Assembly: GCA_900546775.1 (NCBI GenBank)
Contig: UREM01000006.1
Location: forward strand, 5,510-69,509
Direction: 5' to 3'
Length of the DNA stretch: 64,000 bases
Origin: an uncultured Collinsella sp.
Lineage (GTDB): Bacteria; Actinomycetota; Coriobacteriia; Coriobacteriales; Coriobacteriaceae
Shown: in pieces, positions 1 through 8,744 of the stretch
Numbering within the stretch: position 1 is the first letter of the stretch
Layout: each line of letters begins with the position of its first letter
Position numbers and translations under genes: made by a program
Notes under the pieces: generated by a model
The model's input: the letters and a program-made list of their open reading frames with translations, nothing else
What the model was told of the DNA's origin: nothing
Databases searched by the model: none

Positions 1-362
1 CGATGGCGTAAATCGCCATCGGAGGCACTTTTTTATGCCGATCGGGCGCGATATGCGCATCAAATAGGGCGTCGAGGACGGTGCGCAGTACGCCCCGATG
101 CTGAATATTCCCAAAAATGTACGCCGAGACATGACCCACCTGAGCAAAAACGCCCAGGTTCGGTGTTCGGGGACGTTAGTCCATCCGCAATGCATGCGTG
201 TCACGGCTCCAACAACCGTTGAACGGACAAAATCGACCGTTCACCCCATGGTGGTTAGGTGAACGTTCACCTTTTAAGTCGCAATGAATTAGTATAGTGA
301 ACGTTCACCTAGAGGATAACGAGCGCATCGTGCGCCCGCTCCGCCAACAAAGGGGTTGTTTG
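1..362. promoter_or_regulatory. Upstream region of the uxaCBA genes with GntR-type operators
   Basis: No gene is visible here. A hairpin (CGATGGCG/CGCCATCG) followed by a T6 run at about 1-32 looks like the terminator of an upstream gene. A perfect AGGTGAACGTTCACCT palindrome lies at about 258-273 and a second, nearly perfect one at about 296-311, overlapping a TAGTATAG -10-like sequence and the likely transcription start. A wider-spaced inverted repeat, TGAACGG-N10-CCGTTCA, lies at about 219-244. The same three-part arrangement, including the 12-nt gap between wide and core sites, recurs before the sugar transporter at 5344. I infer that one regulator, probably the GntR protein at 22252, represses uxaC from here. 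Confidence 0.7.
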
Positions 363-1790
363 ATGAAAAACTTCATGGACGATCAGGATTTCCTGCTGAG
401 CACCAAGACCGGCGAGGAGCTGTTCCACAACTTTGCCGAGGGCATGCCCATCGTCGACTACCACTGCCACATTTCTCCCAAGGAGATCTGGGACGACAAG
501 CGTTTTGAGAACATCACCGAGGTTTGGCTGGGCGGTGACCACTACAAGTGGCGCCTGATGCGTGCCAACGGCGTCGACGAGCGCTTCATTACCGGCGATG
601 CCCCTGCTCGCGAGAAGTTTCAGAAGTGGGCCGAGACCCTGGGCCGTTGCGTGGGCAACCCCGTCTTTGAGTGGAGCCACCTGGAGCTTAAGCGTTACTT
701 TGGCTACGAGGGCGTCCTGAACGGCAAAACCGCTCAGGAGGTCTGGGACCTTGCCAACGCCAAGCTCGCCGAGGCCAGCTTTACCTGCCGCAACCTCATC
801 AAGCAGTCCAACGTCCGCATGATTTGCACTACCGACGACCCCGCCGACAGCTTTGAGTGGCACAAGAAGATTGCCGCCGACGACAGTTTTGACGTTCAGG
901 TCGTTCCCGCCATGCGCCCCGATGCCGCCCTGCGCATCGAGCGTGGCCAGGAGTTCGCCGACTACTGCAAGCATCTCTCCGAGGTTGCCGGCATTGAGAT
1001 CAGCGACTTCGAGGGCATGAAGGCCGCCATCTCCAAGCGCTACGACGTCGCCCATGAGCTGGGCTGCCGCGCTTCCGACCACGCGCTCGACTACGTTATG
1101 TACGCTCCGGCTACCGCCGACGAGATCGAGGCCATCTTTGCCAAGGGCCTTGCCGCCGAGCCGCTTACCGAGGACGAGGTCCTCAAGTACAAGACGGCCT
1201 TTATGCAGTTCGTCGCCGGCGAGTATGTCCGCCTTGGCTGGGCCATGCAGCTGCACTTTGGCTGCAAGCGTGACAACAACCGCGCTATGTTCGCCAAGCT
1301 CGGTCCCGATACCGGCTACGACTGCATCTCCAACTACACGCCGTCCGACCAGCTGGCCGATTTCCTCAACTCCATCCAGGAGGCCACGGGTCTGCCCAAG
1401 ACCATTCTGTACAGCCTGAACCCCATCGACAACACCATGATCGATACCGTGATGGGCTGCTTCCAGGAGGCTCCGACCGCCGGTAAGATCCAGAACGGCT
1501 CTGCCTGGTGGTTCAACGACAACGAGATCGGTATGCGCGAGCAGCTCACGGCTCTGGCTAACGAGGGCGTGCTGGGCAACTTTGTGGGCATGCTTACCGA
1601 TTCCCGCTCCTTCCTGTCCTACCCGCGTCACGAGTACTTCCGTCGCGTGCTGTGCGGCGTGATCGGCGAGTGGGTCGAGCAGGGCAAGTATCCGGCCGAC
1701 ATGGAGCTGCTGGGAGCCATCGTGCGCGACATCAGCTACAACAACGCGGTCCGCTACTTTGGCTTTGACCTGGATACCGTCGAGGCCTAA
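363..1790 (+). CDS. uxaC: Glucuronate/galacturonate isomerase UxaC
   Basis: Predicted cytosolic uronate isomerase (475 aa, normal family length) converting D-galacturonate to D-tagaturonate or D-glucuronate to D-fructuronate. The amidohydrolase-fold metal motif DYHCHISP is near residue 34, and the conserved NDNEIGMREQL and DSRSFLSYPRHEYFRR blocks are near the C-terminus. The ATG at 363 is preferred over an in-frame GTG at 297, because 297 lies inside an operator/promoter palindrome and the family N-terminus (MKNFMDDQDFLL) begins at 363. It is the first gene of the uxaC-uxaB-uxaA run. Operators at about 258-311 suggest induction by a hexuronate intermediate. Confidence 0.96.
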   Translation: MKNFMDDQDFLLSTKTGEELFHNFAEGMPIVDYHCHISPKEIWDDKRFENITEVWLGGDHYKWRLMRANGVDERFITGDAPAREKFQKWAETLGRCVGNPVFEWSHLELKRYFGYEGVLNGKTAQEVWDLANAKLAEASFTCRNLIKQSNVRMICTTDDPADSFEWHKKIAADDSFDVQVVPAMRPDAALRIERGQEFADYCKHLSEVAGIEISDFEGMKAAISKRYDVAHELGCRASDHALDYVMYAPATADEIEAIFAKGLAAEPLTEDEVLKYKTAFMQFVAGEYVRLGWAMQLHFGCKRDNNRAMFAKLGPDTGYDCISNYTPSDQLADFLNSIQEATGLPKTILYSLNPIDNTMIDTVMGCFQEAPTAGKIQNGSAWWFNDNEIGMREQLTALANEGVLGNFVGMLTDSRSFLSYPRHEYFRRVLCGVIGEWVEQGKYPADMELLGAIVRDISYNNAVRYFGFDLDTVEA

Positions 1791-1815
1791 ACCCGCATCG
1801 AATCACACCGAACTC

Positions 1816-1850
1816 GGGAGCGCCGTTGCCACACGCGGCGCCCCCGTTTT
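1816..1850 (+). terminator. Hairpin between uxaC and uxaB
   Basis: GGGAGCGCCG pairs with CGGCGCCCCC across a 10-nt loop and is followed by GTTTT. It could partly terminate uxaC transcripts or set relative expression of the downstream genes. Confidence 0.55.
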
Positions 1851-1886
1851 GCCTGCACGCTAACGGCTATCTAAGGAGAGACATAG

Positions 1887-3401
1887 ATGGAGAACATCAG
1901 CTACGAGACGCTCGAGAAGATCGGCTACAAGGGCTACCTGCTGCCCAAGGACGCGCCCGAGAAGGTTTTGCAGTTTGGCGAGGGCAATTTCCTGCGCGCC
2001 TTTGTCGACCGCTTCTTTGACATGGGCAACGAGGCAAGCGGCTGGAACGGCAAGGTTGTCATGGTGCAGCCCATCAGTGGCGCCTTTGGCTTTGCCGATG
2101 GCATCAATGCCCAGGACGACCTGTACACCGTGCTGGTGCGCGGCAAGGAGAACGGCAACACGGTCGACGAGTCTCGTGTGATCAGCGCCTGCAGCCGCTG
2201 CCTCAATCCGTATCGCGAGGACGACTACCGCGCCATGATGGAGGTCGCCGTCTCCGACGATTTGGAGATTATCGTCTCCAACACCACCGAGGCCGGCATT
2301 GCCTACGATCCGTCTTGCAAGGCCGACGACATGCCGCCCGCGAGCTTCCCCGCCAAGCTTGCCCAGGTGCTCCACACCCGCTGGGCCGCCGGCAAGCCGG
2401 GCGTCATCGTGCTCGCCTGCGAGCTCATCGACCATAATGGCGAGGAGCTGCTGCGCATCATGAACCAGTACGTGAGCGACTGGGGCTGGGAGGACGAGTT
2501 TGCGCAGTGGATGGCCAACGACTGCACCGTCTGCACCACGCTCGTCGACACTATCGTCCCCGGCCGCATCCGCGACCCCAAGGAGGTCGCTGCCGTGGCC
2601 GAACGCCTGGGCTACGAGGATCCCTTCCTGGCCGTGCGCGAGCCCTTCCAGATGTGGGGCATCCAGGGCGACGAGTCGCTTGCCGAGAAGCTTCCCTTCG
2701 TGAAGGCCGGCCTGCCGGGTGTCTTTGTGACCCCCGATGTCACCCCGTACAAGAAGCGCAAGGTCCGCATCCTCAACGGCGCCCACACCGCCTTTGTTCC
2801 GGGCTCCTGGGTTGCCGGCTTTGACATCGTGCGCGATTGCATGCACGACGAGACCGTCCGTGGCTTCATGAACACCATGCTCTACGACGAGGTCATCCCG
2901 ACGCTTGCCGCCGACCTGGACGTCGAGGACTGCAAGGCCTTTGCTGCCGCCGTCGAGAACCGCTTCGACAACCCGTTTATCGACCACGCGCTGCTCTCCA
3001 TTTGCCTCAACTCAACCGCCAAATGGCGTGCTCGCGACCTGCCCACGCTCAAGGACTATGTTGCCGAGACCGGCAACCTGCCCAAGTGCCTGGCGACGAG
3101 CCTCGCTACGCTCATTGCCTTCTATACGCAGGAGCTCGTTGCTCGCGAGGGTGACGGCCTGCACCTGCGCCGCGCCGACGGCACCGAGTACACCGCTCAG
3201 GACGATGCCTTCGTGCTCGACTTCTACGCCGCCCACGCCGGTGCAGACGATGCCGAGCTGGTGCACGACGTGCTCAGCAACGAGCAGATGTGGGGCGAGG
3301 ACCTTACGCAGATCGCCGGCCTTGAGGAGTTTGTCGTCAACGCGCTTGCCGTTGTGCGCGCCGAGGGCGCCAAGCAGGCCTTCGCCATCGCCCAGGCCTA
3401 A
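1887..3401 (+). CDS. uxaB: Tagaturonate reductase (altronate oxidoreductase) UxaB
   Basis: Predicted NADH-dependent reductase of the mannitol dehydrogenase family (504 aa) converting D-tagaturonate to D-altronate. The N-terminal FGEGNFLRAFVDRF block is the family nucleotide-binding signature, and the C-terminal domain has the active-site block KVRILNGAHTAFVPGSW. Start ATG has a good AAGGAGAG Shine-Dalgarno sequence. Its place between uxaC and uxaA, with no separate uxuB/uxuA in the window, argues for the galacturonate branch. A fructuronate reductase role is less likely but cannot be excluded by sequence alone. Confidence 0.93.
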   Translation: MENISYETLEKIGYKGYLLPKDAPEKVLQFGEGNFLRAFVDRFFDMGNEASGWNGKVVMVQPISGAFGFADGINAQDDLYTVLVRGKENGNTVDESRVISACSRCLNPYREDDYRAMMEVAVSDDLEIIVSNTTEAGIAYDPSCKADDMPPASFPAKLAQVLHTRWAAGKPGVIVLACELIDHNGEELLRIMNQYVSDWGWEDEFAQWMANDCTVCTTLVDTIVPGRIRDPKEVAAVAERLGYEDPFLAVREPFQMWGIQGDESLAEKLPFVKAGLPGVFVTPDVTPYKKRKVRILNGAHTAFVPGSWVAGFDIVRDCMHDETVRGFMNTMLYDEVIPTLAADLDVEDCKAFAAAVENRFDNPFIDHALLSICLNSTAKWRARDLPTLKDYVAETGNLPKCLATSLATLIAFYTQELVAREGDGLHLRRADGTEYTAQDDAFVLDFYAAHAGADDAELVHDVLSNEQMWGEDLTQIAGLEEFVVNALAVVRAEGAKQAFAIAQA

Positions 3402-3479
3402 ATCCTTCTGTGCGCGCGCCGGGCAACTGGCGGGCGCCCGCTGACTTCTGCTCAACCTGTAGGGTTAGGACCATTTGTA

Positions 3480-4964
3480 ATGAACACTATCCAGATCAAT
3501 CCGGCCGATAACGTGATCGTCGCGCTGTCGCCGCTTGCCAAGGGCACCGCCGTCGCGGTTCCCGGGGTGGGCGAGGTCGTTGCCGCGGAGGATATTCCGC
3601 AGGGCCACAAGATGGCCGTGCGTGCCATTGCGGCGGGGGAAGACGTCGTCAAGTACGGTCTTCCTATCGGTCACGTGACGGGCGACATCCAGCCCGGTCA
3701 GTGGCTTCATACGCATAACGTCAAGACCAACCTTTCGGGCGAGGTCGAGTACGCTTACAACCCGACGCATCCGGTCGTTGAACTGGTTGAGCCCGAGACC
3801 TTTATGGGCTTCCGCCGCGCTGACGGCCGCGCCGCCACGCGCAACGAGCTGTGGATCATTCCCACGGTCGGCTGCGTCAACGAGGTCGCACGTGCCATGT
3901 GCGAGCAGGCTCAGGATCTGGTCGAGGGCTCGCTGGAGGGCGTTTACTACTTCCCGCATCCCTTTGGCTGCTCGCAGACCGGTGCCGACCATGCCCAGAC
4001 GCGCCGTCTGCTGGTGGCGCTCTCGCGTCACGCAAACGCTGCGGGTGTGCTGTTCCTGTCCCTCGGTTGCGAAAACTGCACGCACCAGCAGGTACTCGAC
4101 GAGCTCGGTGACTTCGATCGCGAGCGCGTTCGATTCCTCGCCTGCCAGGATGTAGCCGACGAGCAGGTCGAGGGTCACAAGATCCTGTCCGAGCTTGCCG
4201 ACCTGGCCAAGCAGGCCAAGCGTGAGCCCATTCCTGCCTCCGAGCTGGTCATTGGCCTTAAGTGCGGCGGCTCTGACGGTCTTTCGGGCATTACCGCCAA
4301 CCCCACGATCGGTCGCGTGAGCGATATGGTTGTCGCCCGCGGCGGCACGTCGGTGCTCACCGAGGTTCCCGAGATGTTTGGCGCGGAGAGCATTCTGCTC
4401 GATCGCTGTGAGAGCCAGGACGTCTTTAACGCAGCTGCCGACATGCTCAACGGCTTTAAGGACTACTTTATCAGCCACGGCGAGGTCGTCTATGAGAACC
4501 CGAGCCCCGGCAACAAGGATGGCGGCATTACCACGCTCGAGGACAAGAGCTGCGGCTGCGTGCAAAAGGGCGGATCTGCCCCCATCGTCGACGTGCTGCC
4601 GTATGCCGGTCAGGCTACCAAGCATGGCCTGAACATGCTGTGCGGCCCGGGTAACGACATGGTATCCACCACGGCCCTGACGGCTGCCGGCTGCCACGTA
4701 ATCCTGTTCTCGACCGGCCGCGGCACGCCGTTTGGCGCACCGGCGCCTACACTCAAGGTGTTCACCAACCAGCGTCTGTGCGACCACAAGGCCAACTGGA
4801 TGGACTTTAACGCCGGCGTGGTCGCCACGGGCGAGCGTACGCTCGACGAGGCTGCCCACGACCTGTACCAGCTGGTGCTAGAGACGGCGAGCGGCAAGCT
4901 TACGAGTGCCGAGCGCCGCGGCTGTCACGAGATCAGCATCTGGAAGGACGGCGTCTGCCTGTAG
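3480..4964 (+). CDS. uxaA: Altronate dehydratase UxaA
   Basis: Predicted D-altronate dehydratase (494 aa) forming 2-keto-3-deoxy-D-gluconate (KDG). An N-terminal SAF-like domain (about residues 10-95) precedes the large catalytic UxaA/GarD domain, with PTVGCVNEVA near residue 130 and a Cys-rich KSCGCVQKG motif near residue 360, probably part of the metal site. Third gene of the hexuronate run, 78 nt after uxaB. A strong terminator follows, so the operon probably ends here. Confidence 0.95.
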   Translation: MNTIQINPADNVIVALSPLAKGTAVAVPGVGEVVAAEDIPQGHKMAVRAIAAGEDVVKYGLPIGHVTGDIQPGQWLHTHNVKTNLSGEVEYAYNPTHPVVELVEPETFMGFRRADGRAATRNELWIIPTVGCVNEVARAMCEQAQDLVEGSLEGVYYFPHPFGCSQTGADHAQTRRLLVALSRHANAAGVLFLSLGCENCTHQQVLDELGDFDRERVRFLACQDVADEQVEGHKILSELADLAKQAKREPIPASELVIGLKCGGSDGLSGITANPTIGRVSDMVVARGGTSVLTEVPEMFGAESILLDRCESQDVFNAAADMLNGFKDYFISHGEVVYENPSPGNKDGGITTLEDKSCGCVQKGGSAPIVDVLPYAGQATKHGLNMLCGPGNDMVSTTALTAAGCHVILFSTGRGTPFGAPAPTLKVFTNQRLCDHKANWMDFNAGVVATGERTLDEAAHDLYQLVLETASGKLTSAERRGCHEISIWKDGVCL

Positions 4965-4996
4965 CGGTAAATGGGTTCGCATAGGGCGCTATTGAC

Positions 4997-5040
4997 CATG
5001 GCCCCGTCGGGAGTGTTCCCGGCGGGGCCATGTTTGTTCT
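4997..5040 (+). terminator. Rho-independent terminator after uxaA
   Basis: CATGGCCCCG pairs with CGGGGCCATG across a short loop and is followed by TTTGTTCT. Confidence 0.85.
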
Positions 5041-5079
5041 GTCTGTTCGGGCGTGTCTTCCTGAGGGTACGGGAGCGGC

Positions 5080-5343
5080 GAAAACAATAAACGTTCACCT
5101 AATCGACCTCAAATTTAAACCCACTCAATACCCATGTAATCGTGATTTTTTTCAAGTCAGATGTCCGTTTAACGGCAAAAAACGACCGTTCAAGGATAAT
5201 ATACAAGTGAACGTTCACCTATCATACGCAATCGCGCATAATCTAGCTAAACGTTCACCCTACGAGTGGGCGATATGCAGACAGACATCGGTATGGACTC
5301 CAATGTCTTGTTACAAGACAATCGAGAAAAGAGAGGGAGCTCG
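5080..5343 (+). promoter_or_regulatory. Promoter/operator region of the GPH transporter gene
   Basis: Three AACGTTCACC-type sites are visible: about 5086-5101 (one half degenerate), 5205-5221 (AGTGAACGTTCACCT) and 5246-5260 (AAACGTTCACC). A wide-spaced site, TTTAACGG-N10-CCGTTCA, lies at about 5168-5191, 12 nt before the second core site. GATAATATAC (about 5195-5204) is a plausible -10 region. The promoter is very likely under the same repressor as uxaC. Confidence 0.72.
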
Positions 5344-6903
5344 ATGACTAACAAGATCGGTAAAAAGCGCAAGATCACATTCTGGACGCGCTTGGGCTTT
5401 GGTATGGGCGGCATGCTCAACTCCGGTGCCCTGAGCTTTACGCACAGCTACATGGTGCTGTTCCTGTCCACGGAGTGCGGTCTGTCCGCAGGCGAGGCTG
5501 CGCTGATCAGCTCGTTCGCCATCTATCTCAACGCCATTCTGTGCCCGCTCATGGGCTTTGTGGCCGATAACTTCTACGCTACCAAGATCGGCCGCATCTT
5601 TGGCCGCCGCCGTTTCTGGATTTTGCTGGCTATCCCGATGATGGTCGCCGAGCCGCTCATCTTTGTGGCTACGCCGTTTGGTTTCCCGTACTACTTTGTG
5701 TTGTACCTGATCTACAACGTCGCGTACACGTTCTGCACCGCCAACCTGTCGCCGCTTACCATCGAGATGACCGATGACTTCAAGGAGCGTACGTACCTCA
5801 CCGGCTACAAGCACCTCTTTGGTAACGCCGCCGGCTTCCTGATGGCAGCACTCGTCGGCTTTGGCTTTGGCACCTTCGGCGAGACCAACCCGTTCAGCTA
5901 CTTCATTATTGCTACGATTAACGCTTCGGTCATGGCAATCTCGCTGCTGTGCGTGTACCTGTCCACGTGGGAGCACACCCCCGAGGAGGTCGCTCAGGAG
6001 AAGATCGAGAGCGTCGGCGAGGGTATCAAGAAGTTTTTCATCGACGTTATCTCTACCTTCCGCAACAAGTCCTTCCGCAAGGTCCTGTATGCGCAGGTCT
6101 CCACGAAGCTCGCCGCTGCCTGCTGGTCTGCGTGCCTGTCCTTCTTCATCGTCTACTGTCTGCAGATTCCTAAGTCCTACGAGTCCGTGATGGAGATGCC
6201 CGGCAAGGTTGTCGCTATCGTCTGCACCGCCATCTGGGTCGCCCTCATGGCCAAGAAGGGCTTCCACAAGTCTTGGTACCTGGCAAACGTCGGTTGCGCC
6301 GCGTGCATCATCGCCTACAACTACTTCGCCTTTGGTCAGATTAACGGCACCTCCACGGTCGCCATCGCCATGATCGCCTACCCCATCATCTTCGCCATCT
6401 GGAAGTTCTTCTACGTTGGCTTCCAGTATCTGCCCGATGTTCTGCTCAACTACATCCCCGATGTCGATGAGCTCATCACCCTGCGTCGTCGCGAGGGCAT
6501 CTACAGCTCCGCACAGCAGCTCTGCCAGCAGATCGCCCAGGCTGTTGCCGTCAACGTATGGGCTATCGTCCTTGCTGCCTCCGGCTTCATTCAGACCGCC
6601 GGCAACAGCGACGCCGTGACCCAGCCCGCCACCGTGCCTCTGTACATCTGCGGCTACATGCTCATCGGCTGCGCCGGCTTCTTCCTGCTCGCGGCCGTCC
6701 TTGCCCGCGGCATCAAGATTGACAAGGAGCAGTGCGACATCCTTTGCGACGAGATCCACCGTGTCAAGGAGGGTGGCAAGATGGCCGACGTCAAGCCCGA
6801 GGTCAAGGCGCTTTGCGAGGAGCTCTCCGGCTTTAAGTACGAGGACTGCTTCGCCCACAACAATGTTGGCTTCCAGGACGGCAGCGTAATTCCCGCCGAG
6901 TAG
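5344..6903 (+). CDS. GPH-family (MFS_2) sugar/oligouronide:cation symporter
   Basis: Integral membrane protein (519 aa) with about 12 hydrophobic segments. It shows glycoside-pentoside-hexuronide symporter features: an aromatic N-terminal WTRLGFGMG segment and a basic loop FGRRRFW after the second and third helices. It is the only dedicated sugar transporter in the pectin region, so it is the best candidate for uptake of galacturonate, oligogalacturonides or rhamnogalacturonan fragments; substrate is inferred. ATG 5344 is chosen because GAGAGGGAG precedes it; an in-frame start 26 codons upstream would lie in the operator region. A terminator follows at 6927-6971. Confidence 0.88.
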   Translation: MTNKIGKKRKITFWTRLGFGMGGMLNSGALSFTHSYMVLFLSTECGLSAGEAALISSFAIYLNAILCPLMGFVADNFYATKIGRIFGRRRFWILLAIPMMVAEPLIFVATPFGFPYYFVLYLIYNVAYTFCTANLSPLTIEMTDDFKERTYLTGYKHLFGNAAGFLMAALVGFGFGTFGETNPFSYFIIATINASVMAISLLCVYLSTWEHTPEEVAQEKIESVGEGIKKFFIDVISTFRNKSFRKVLYAQVSTKLAAACWSACLSFFIVYCLQIPKSYESVMEMPGKVVAIVCTAIWVALMAKKGFHKSWYLANVGCAACIIAYNYFAFGQINGTSTVAIAMIAYPIIFAIWKFFYVGFQYLPDVLLNYIPDVDELITLRRREGIYSSAQQLCQQIAQAVAVNVWAIVLAASGFIQTAGNSDAVTQPATVPLYICGYMLIGCAGFFLLAAVLARGIKIDKEQCDILCDEIHRVKEGGKMADVKPEVKALCEELSGFKYEDCFAHNNVGFQDGSVIPAE

Positions 6904-6926
6904 GGCAGGCGCATCGTCCAAACCAC

Positions 6927-6971
6927 AGGGCCGTGCCACCGGAGATCCACCGGCGGGTACGGCCCTTTTTT
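6927..6971 (+). terminator. Terminator after the GPH transporter gene
   Basis: An imperfect hairpin with AGGGCCGT/ACGGCCCT arms ends in T6. Confidence 0.85.
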
Positions 6972-7017
6972 AAAAACGAGTAGTATGAACTTCTGATTAC
7001 ATTTGAGGGAGAGACCC

Positions 7018-8613
7018 ATGGAGACGAACGTTATCTGGCGCAATGCCCGCGCGGCTGTTATCGAGCTCGACGATGGCGGCTACTTTACCTGTGCCGATAC
7101 GTGGGAGATCTTTGTCAACGATGAGCCCGCCGGTACCACGAATACGGTCGAGACCTATGTCGATGGCCTGACCCCCGGCAAGCGCAACCTGATCCGCTTT
7201 GTCTGCGGCGAGCGCGAGTTGAGCGTAGGCGTCACCACGCCGGCGGAGCCCTTTACCATCAACGTTCGCGACTGCGGAGCCAAGGGCGATGCCGAGCACG
7301 ATGACACCACCAACATTCAGGCTGCCATCATGGCCTGCCCCAAGGGCGGGCGCGTGCTGATCCCCGCCGGCAACTACCGCATCAAGTCCCTCTTCCTTAA
7401 GAGCAATATCAACATCGAGCTTGCCGAGGGCGCGGTGCTGCTGGCCCGTCACGACCGCGCGGCGCTTGCCTACATTCCGGGCACGGTCACGGGCGACGAG
7501 GGCGCCGGGTACGCCGGCACCGATATGCTGCCCCTGGGCCGTTGGGAGGGCGAGAGCTTCTCGACCTACTGTTCGACCTTTACGGGCCTGAGCGTGCACG
7601 ACGTGTGCATCTATGGCCGCGGCGCCATCGACGGCCAGACCGATTTTGCCGAGGACAACTGGTGGAACAAGGACTTTAAGAACATCTTCCGTCCCGAGGA
7701 GGGCCGCGAGATCGCCCGCCCGCGCATGATCTTCCTGTCCGAGTGCGAAAACGTGAGTCTTGCCGGCTTTACCGTGCGCAACAGCCCGGCGTGGAATATC
7801 CATCCCATTCTGTGCGAGCACGTCGATGCCCTGTGCCTGTCCATCGAGGGTCCCAAGAACTCCCACAACACCGACGGTTTCGATCCCGAGAGCTGCGGTT
7901 TTGTCCGCATCCTTGGCTGTCAGTTCTCGGTGGGCGACGACTGCATCGCCATCAAGAGCGGCAAACTGGGCATTGAACCCGAGCTCCGTCCCGCCACGCA
8001 CGACGTGCTGATCTCGCACTGCTACATGCACGACGGCCACGGCGCCGTGGTGCTGGGATCCGAGGCCGCCGGCGGCATCAAGGACCTCACCGTGAGCAAG
8101 TGCCTCTTTGAGCGCACCGACCGCGGCCTGCGCGTCAAGACACGCCGCGGACGCGGCAAGGACGCCGTCAACGAGGGCATCACCTTCGAGCACATTCGCA
8201 TGGATAAGGTGCTCACGCCCTTCGTGGTCAACTCGTTCTACTTCTGCGACAAGGACGGCAAGACCGACTACGTGCAGTCTCGCGAGGCGCTGCCCGTCGA
8301 CGACCGTACGCCCGGCTTTGGCGCCACGACGTTTTGCGATATCGAGGCCACCAACTGCCATGCGGCCGCGGCCTATATCACGGGCCTTCCCGAGAGCAAG
8401 GTGACGCGCCTGACGTTCCAGGATGTCTATGTGACCTTTGCCGCCGATGCCGAGCCCTTTGTGCCGGCCATGGCCTGCGGCGTGGAGCCCATGGTGCGCC
8501 AGGGCATCATCGCGCAGAACGTGAAAGTCCTCGACCTGCAGAACGTGCGCATCGAGGGTCAGGATGGCGACGAGCTGCAGCTGCAAAACGTCGACAAGGT
8601 TATCCGCGCGTAG
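7018..8613 (+). CDS. GH28 polygalacturonase/exo-galacturonidase, cytoplasmic
   Basis: Glycoside hydrolase family 28 protein (531 aa) expected to cleave alpha-1,4-galacturonosyl linkages. A fibronectin-III-like segment (about residues 1-85) precedes a parallel beta-helix. All catalytic GH28 motifs are present: NTDGFDPE, VGDDCIAIKSG, DGHGAVVLGSE and LRVKTRRG. No signal peptide is visible, so the substrate is probably short imported oligomers and the activity probably exo. GAGGGAGAG precedes ATG 7018. It heads the series of pectin side-chain and backbone enzymes that continues to 12989. Confidence 0.93.
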   Translation: METNVIWRNARAAVIELDDGGYFTCADTWEIFVNDEPAGTTNTVETYVDGLTPGKRNLIRFVCGERELSVGVTTPAEPFTINVRDCGAKGDAEHDDTTNIQAAIMACPKGGRVLIPAGNYRIKSLFLKSNINIELAEGAVLLARHDRAALAYIPGTVTGDEGAGYAGTDMLPLGRWEGESFSTYCSTFTGLSVHDVCIYGRGAIDGQTDFAEDNWWNKDFKNIFRPEEGREIARPRMIFLSECENVSLAGFTVRNSPAWNIHPILCEHVDALCLSIEGPKNSHNTDGFDPESCGFVRILGCQFSVGDDCIAIKSGKLGIEPELRPATHDVLISHCYMHDGHGAVVLGSEAAGGIKDLTVSKCLFERTDRGLRVKTRRGRGKDAVNEGITFEHIRMDKVLTPFVVNSFYFCDKDGKTDYVQSREALPVDDRTPGFGATTFCDIEATNCHAAAAYITGLPESKVTRLTFQDVYVTFAADAEPFVPAMACGVEPMVRQGIIAQNVKVLDLQNVRIEGQDGDELQLQNVDKVIRA

Positions 8614-8650
8614 GGTAGTGCTCCTGCACAAGTGAATACGGCATGTTGAG

Positions 8651-8686
8651 GCGTGCGACGGTCGGGTCTGCCCGGCTGTCGCACGC
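8651..8686 (+). other. Hairpin in the GH28-CE8 gap
   Basis: GCGTGCGAC/GTCGCACGC arms enclose a second small stem. No T-run follows, so it is more likely a processing or mRNA-stability structure than a terminator. Confidence 0.45.
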
Positions 8687-8744
8687 AATCTATAGGTGCC
8701 GGCATTGCATGGTGGGTGTTCTGTGACAGAAAGCGTAATGACAG

